Below, piece after piece: positions 59,885-64,000 of a DNA stretch of 64,000 bases. Position 1 is the first letter of the stretch, and each line of letters begins with the position of its first letter. The notes under the pieces were generated by a model, which saw only the letters and a program-made list of their open reading frames with translations, did not search any database and had not been told where the DNA came from. Made by a program: the position numbers and the translations under genes. The stretch is from Drosophila pseudoobscura (Eukaryota > Arthropoda > Insecta > Diptera > Drosophilidae). The DNA lies in contig NC_046683.1 in the NCBI RefSeq assembly GCF_009870125.1, forward strand, positions 56,497,869 through 56,561,868, written 5' to 3'.

Positions 59885-60937
59885 GCCATGTCCCAGGCCG
59901 AGGCACAGGCGCAGGCACAGGCCCAGTCCCAGGCAGCCAAGCAATCAACTGGCGACCCCAGAACACACTCGAGGCTCTGCCCACACTCTCTGACCAGTTT
60001 GCGACTCCACTCTGGGGTCTCGGGTCTCGGGTCTGGGCAAGTGCAGCCGAAGAAGACAGCGCCGATTCGAGAATTGTGGCTTATGTTTTCCGCATGGTGG
60101 GATGGGGGCGATGGGGGTTTGGGGGGGGAGGGTGCATGTGGCGGTGTAGATCTTGCCGCAGAATAAAGATCTCATCAAGTGCAACATGCATCGTGCGTTT
60201 TGGAGGAGCTCTCCTCTTCTCGTTCTTGGGTTATTTGTGTTGTCCTTTTTGGCTTTATCTGCGGCCTTTAATTTATTAATATTCTCATGCACTTCCCACT
60301 CGGTTTCGCATCGCCTCCACTCCACACCCCTCCCCTCCCCTCCCCACCCCACCCCTCCGATCCCCTGCTAGTATGTATGCTCCCTCGGCATAAGTTTTTC
60401 AATTTGCGATCTTTGAACTGTAGACAATGAATTCTTTATAGCTTAACCTTGTCTACCGCTTGTACAACATACCAACCCCCCTCCCCTCTCAATGCTGCAG
60501 CATTCTGTTGCACTTTGCGCCGCAGGTGAATGGAGGTGCCTCTCAGACATAAACAAACAGAACATATTGTACATACGAATGTCTCTGGACCGTGGACTCA
60601 TTCATTTCTCATGTGCGATTTCCTGTGCCCCCGCCTCGCCCCCATCCCCTAACGGTATCCATGAACTCTCGGGATCTGGGGATCTGGGGATCTCGGGGAA
60701 CCTTCCTGTCTATGCGCCGTATGTCATTGGCGACCTACTTAAATGTTTTATTGAAATTAAATCTGATAACTGACGGAATAACAATTGGCCAACACGAATT
60801 GGCCATGAACTTCTTGCCAGCCAAACAAATTGAAAAGCCGCAAAAATGATAATGAACTTTTTTGCGGGGCTTCTTTGGGTTTTTTACGAATGAAAAACTA
60901 ATGTCGCCCCAACACGAAACCGAGGAACTGCCAAAAA

Positions 60938-60945
60938 TATAAAAG
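60938..60945 (+). promoter_or_regulatory. TATA box of the candidate small gene
   Basis: TATAAAAG on the plus strand about 100 bases before the best start codon of the small open frame. Transcription would start at about 60,968. Confidence 0.4.
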
Positions 60946-61045
60946 AGAAGCAAGGCGAGACGAGGAGAAGGAAAAAATCAGAAATCAGAATTCCCATAGC
61001 ATTGAAGAGCGACGACGGTCAAAGCGATCACGATGCCATGCTGCC

Positions 61046-61411
61046 ATGGTGCCATGGTGCCTGCCTTCCATGCCTCTTGTGCCCCTTGTGCCTCTTGTGC
61101 CTCTTGGTCTGTGGCTGGAGGAGAGCTCTGAATTTATTGATCATGATTATTGGAACGCCGCACCGCACAAGTCGTGGAAAGCAGCCAGCCACAGCCAGAG
61201 GGCATCCCAGGAGGAGATGCGCAACCTGTTTGCCCCTTCTTTCGAGGCTGCGACCCGGCAATTGCGCAATGATCGGTGGAGACACCCTATAGCCCCCAAT
61301 AAGGCGACAGAGAATGCCCCGGAGGATCACTCTCTTCCGCTTTCGAAGAACTTTCGCATCTGCCGAAGGTATCTGATCAGTCGAGCAGTCAGCGTCTGCA
61401 AGTCCAAGTAA
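61046..61411 (+). CDS. Candidate small secreted protein of unknown function
   Basis: A 121-codon open frame in a compact gene-like setting: TATAAAAG at 60,938 and AATAAA at 61,538. The first 20 or so residues are hydrophobic (LVPL repeated three times, then GLW), which could be a signal peptide. The rest is polar, with mixed codons that look coding (for example CAG-GAG-GAG-ATG-CGC-AAC-CTG), unlike the simple-sequence frames nearby. A RICRR segment and a second Cys lie close to the C-terminus. Four ATGs fall within 22 bases in three frames; the one at 61,046 (GCCATGG) opens the longest frame. I do not recognise the protein. It could be a lineage-restricted secreted peptide, or a chance frame. 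The LVPL-coding repeat is prone to length change, which could shift the start frame. Confidence 0.42.
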   Translation: MVPWCLPSMPLVPLVPLVPLGLWLEESSEFIDHDYWNAAPHKSWKAASHSQRASQEEMRNLFAPSFEAATRQLRNDRWRHPIAPNKATENAPEDHSLPLSKNFRICRRYLISRAVSVCKSK

Positions 61412-61465
61412 TTTTCAGACAATTTAAGGCACATGGGTGGTGGAGTCGACATATCTGCTTGGCCT

Positions 61466-61506
61466 CTGCCTGCCGCCTGCTGCCTGCTGCCTGCCGCCTG
61501 CTGCCT
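61466..61506 (+). repeat. CTGCCGC/CTGCTGC heptamer repeats
   Basis: About six 7-bp units CTGCCKS in the possible 3' UTR of the candidate small gene. Confidence 0.7.
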
Positions 61507-61537
61507 TCTGCAGGGGAATTGAAATCGGAAATTCATA

Positions 61538-61543
61538 AATAAA
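61538..61543 (+). terminator. PolyA signal of the candidate small gene
   Basis: AATAAA about 125 bases after the stop codon of the small open frame, followed by a T-rich stretch. Confidence 0.4.
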
Positions 61544-63105
61544 CTTTGCCTTTTATTGATAAATCAAAGTGAAGTGCAGCCACAGCAGCAGCCAGCAGGC
61601 GGCCCTGCCTGCCTCGTGTTGCATGCGGCACATGTGGGCAGGGCATGGGCTGTGGCATGGGCTGTGGCATGGGCATGAGCCAATACGAGTAGTACTATTT
61701 GCATGACCAGATGAAGGAAAAGTAAAAACATTTTAAGTAAATTCAAGTTGACAATCGCCGGTAGTTGCGGAAATGTTCAGTAGAGTCTTCGAATCGGAGC
61801 CACAAGATTGTTTATGGCGCTGCAGCTGGAGCCGGAGCTGGCAGTGGCGGTGGCGGTGGCTCTTTCTCTGGATCGCTGATTGGAGGCCAGCTCTTTCTCG
61901 GCTGACTCACTCGCTGCTGACCACATCAAAGCCGCATCGAGTCGTCAACTGCTTTACGACTCTTTTCCTCTGGCCAATCTCTTGGCGACAATCGACAATC
62001 GGCAATCGGCGACTAACCAGCGGAGCAGTCCAAATATTTATTTACTCGTACAAACGTTCGAAAATCTTTTACAATAGCTGGGCATTTAATGGCTTATTAG
62101 ATGGCCGGGCCGGACAAAAGACGGCTTTGTTGCGTTTTCCCCATTTGAATCGAAACGATTTTTTAATTCCGATCCATAAAGCGGCAGGGGGGCAGATCGG
62201 GGTGAGAGCTCTTTATGAGTAATCTCCCCGAACAGCCCAATAATGAACTCTTTACATCATCTGTGCCGTTTATTCAATAATAAACCCGGGAGACCTTAAC
62301 ACTTGGTGCGCGTCAATCGAGGGATTTGCCGAGTGACAAAGCCACCCCTCCCCCCCCTTCACACACACTCACACATACATCTGAAACTGACACTTTTCCC
62401 GAGACGAAGACCGAGATGGAGATGGAGATGCAGACCCTTTGGAGCGTATGCTAATCTGGCTAGCGGTTCGGGGAAAATCAATCAATGCGCCCCATGAAAG
62501 GCATCAAAAGGTGGTCTATAGAGGCGAGAAGTTGTGTAATCTGATAGGTCTTATGTACCATTCCATTGCGTAACGAAAGGAACGGTTGGATGGATGGATT
62601 GATGGGAAACGAAAGTGTCGCGAGACACTGTGATGGGAACCAAAAAGTCGCACCCTCTCTCTACTTATGAGGGCATCCTTAAAGACACAACTTCTTTCTT
62701 TAGAGGTCTGCAACTTTGGCATAATCTCATCAGCAGCCTCACACCTGGCCGTGTGGTCATGTCAACGTCCGTATCCATAACGTTTCATTTCGCACTGCAG
62801 CTAATGAATACCGCAGACAGTTTTACGTCCAACTCCAGCTCCAGCTCCAACTCGAACTCCAACGCCAGTTAAACGACACCAAATCCATACGAATCCCATT
62901 CCGGCTGGCCATTTGGCAATTGGATTGCGGTCCAGGCTGCCAACTCAACTTTACGGTCTCAACTTTTGGAACTGCGACAACTGCGCAATGCGAAATGCGA
63001 AATTCGAAATGCGAAAAATCCCCAACAACCGACACCTACAACCAGACCAGAGACAGACCAGGCCAGACCAAACCATTGCATACCCCAATGGCAGGGAAAA
63101 GAGTG

Positions 63106-63137
<32 letters not shown>

Positions 63138-64000
63138 AGCGGGACGCCACGTCCCGTCCAGAAAACAAAAGTCAGCGTATAATGAGATTAAAACTTGAAC
63201 TTTTGGCAAGCCCAGAAAAGTTTCGACAGCCAAGATCCAAAAGCAGCGGCAATAGGAAATGTCGGTGGATGAGGAGGCGGCGGAGGCGGAAGGGGAGGAG
63301 GAGCTCCAGGTAAATCATTTTACGCACCCGCAACCAAAAATGAACTTGGGCAACTTTTGCAATATGGCAGTGCCCTCTGAGTTATGGATCGGTGTCGGTG
63401 TCGGTGTCGGATGAGGAGGGTCCTGGTCCTGGTCCTGGTCCACCCCCTGACCACCCGCCTCTAGTCATTGCATTCATTTCTCATTATCGACATTCGATAA
63501 AAAATGCAAGCAAAGTTTTTATTAAAATATGTTTTTTTTTTTGTTCCTTTCAGAAAAGGTATTCCTTTGGTAGTACTCTATCCCAAAATCCATGGGGTAT
63601 GTGGGTGTTGTAAGGGATTTTAGGCAACGGAATAGTGCAGAAAAATATCTGTTTTTTACATGCGTTTCCTTATGCCATTCCTGCATGCGGGCGTCATGCG
63701 GCAGAGACCCTCGGTCAAAGGGATTCAACTTGGTGCACCATGCCGTTTAAAGGGTATTCAAACTTCGTTTGTTATCCCTCGAATATGGCTTGTTTTGAAT
63801 ACTTTTTGGCATTTTGCCATTAAGCAATTTGAAATGTGTGTGTTTTGGCTTTTTGGCTGCAAAGTTGCAGCAGACGCCATAAATATCGGAGCACACACCC
63901 ACGTAGAGCCGTCTCGCCTAGTCATCGTCCTGGCCTGGCCTGGCCCGGCCCGGCCCGAACCGGACTCTGTATTGGCTCTGGATTCAGATTGAGTTCGTGA
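61544..64000. other. Non-coding right end of the window
   Basis: No gene is firmly supported. It includes a GT tract (63,107-63,136) and a possible short two-exon coding piece (63,259-63,309 and from 63,554) defined only by splice-like sites. Confidence 0.5.
63107..63136 (+). repeat. (GT)n microsatellite
   Basis: A perfect GT tract of 15 units. Confidence 0.9.

Larger units (their letters stand above)
47868..60937. other. Long non-coding stretch, right part
   Basis: About 13 kb with no supportable gene. Open frames are short and of simple composition. Contents include GT, CA and TC tracts, hexamer arrays (CCCAGA/CCCGGA near 50,370), a GGGGCAT array near 55,270, a GGAT array near 53,970-54,010 and TGGC/TGGT repeats near 57,150. 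Conserved-looking islands cannot be judged without an alignment. Confidence 0.55.

Noticed and set aside
60500..60535. Possible third recursive splice site (CCGCAG joined to GTGAAT)
   Set aside because: The donor lacks G at position 5 and the tract just before the AG is interrupted by purines and CG steps. It is weaker than the two accepted sites.

Overview
The window looks like euchromatic DNA from a Drosophila species. The signs are compact, mostly intronless genes, a fly-type family of wunen-like lipid phosphatases, Drosophila-style start contexts (for example ACAAAATG), recursive-splice motifs in non-coding DNA, and very dense short tandem repeats. That repeat load and the GC-rich coding sequence suggest the obscura group (D. 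pseudoobscura and relatives), but this is an inference. From memory, the five-gene lipid phosphatase set corresponds to the laza/CG11425/CG11426/CG11437/CG11438 cluster of D. melanogaster (79E, near Ten-m). One-to-one orthology is not claimed.

Layout. About 1-6.2 kb is non-coding. A secreted serine protease homologue (non-catalytic, H57 replaced by Ser) lies at 6.2-7.1 kb on the minus strand, with a clear TATA box and a polyA signal. About 7.1-19.1 kb is non-coding. Four wunen-like PAP2 genes follow head to tail on the minus strand (19.2-28.4 kb). The third has lost both catalytic histidines and is a likely pseudophosphatase. A fifth PAP2 gene is on the plus strand (33.5-34.6 kb); it lacks the usual first membrane helix and has a long acidic tail. 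A CFAP45-family axonemal coiled-coil gene lies on the minus strand at 39.0-40.7 kb. A degenerate BEL/Pao retrotransposon fragment with exact 97-bp repeats and a perfect 90-bp inverted repeat occupies 46.8-47.9 kb. The remaining 16 kb is mostly non-coding, with a candidate small secreted-protein gene at about 61 kb.

The most interesting structural signal is two well-formed plus-strand recursive splice sites (branch point, pyrimidine tract, then CAG directly joined to GTAAGC or GTGAGT) at 26,973/26,974 and 42,719/42,720, about 15.7 kb apart. Together they imply that much of the window, including the last PAP2 genes and the CFAP45 gene, sits inside a giant intron of a plus-strand host gene whose exons lie mainly or wholly outside the window. 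Ten-m is a candidate host by remembered map position only.

Functionally, the PAP2 cluster should encode six-helix (five-helix in one case) membrane phosphatases that dephosphorylate lipid phosphates such as phosphatidate or lysophosphatidate at the outer or lumenal membrane face. Tail differences (PPxY and PDZ-ligand motifs, charged repeats, Tyr-rich ends) suggest the copies have diverged in trafficking and partners more than in core chemistry, except for the catalytically dead third copy.
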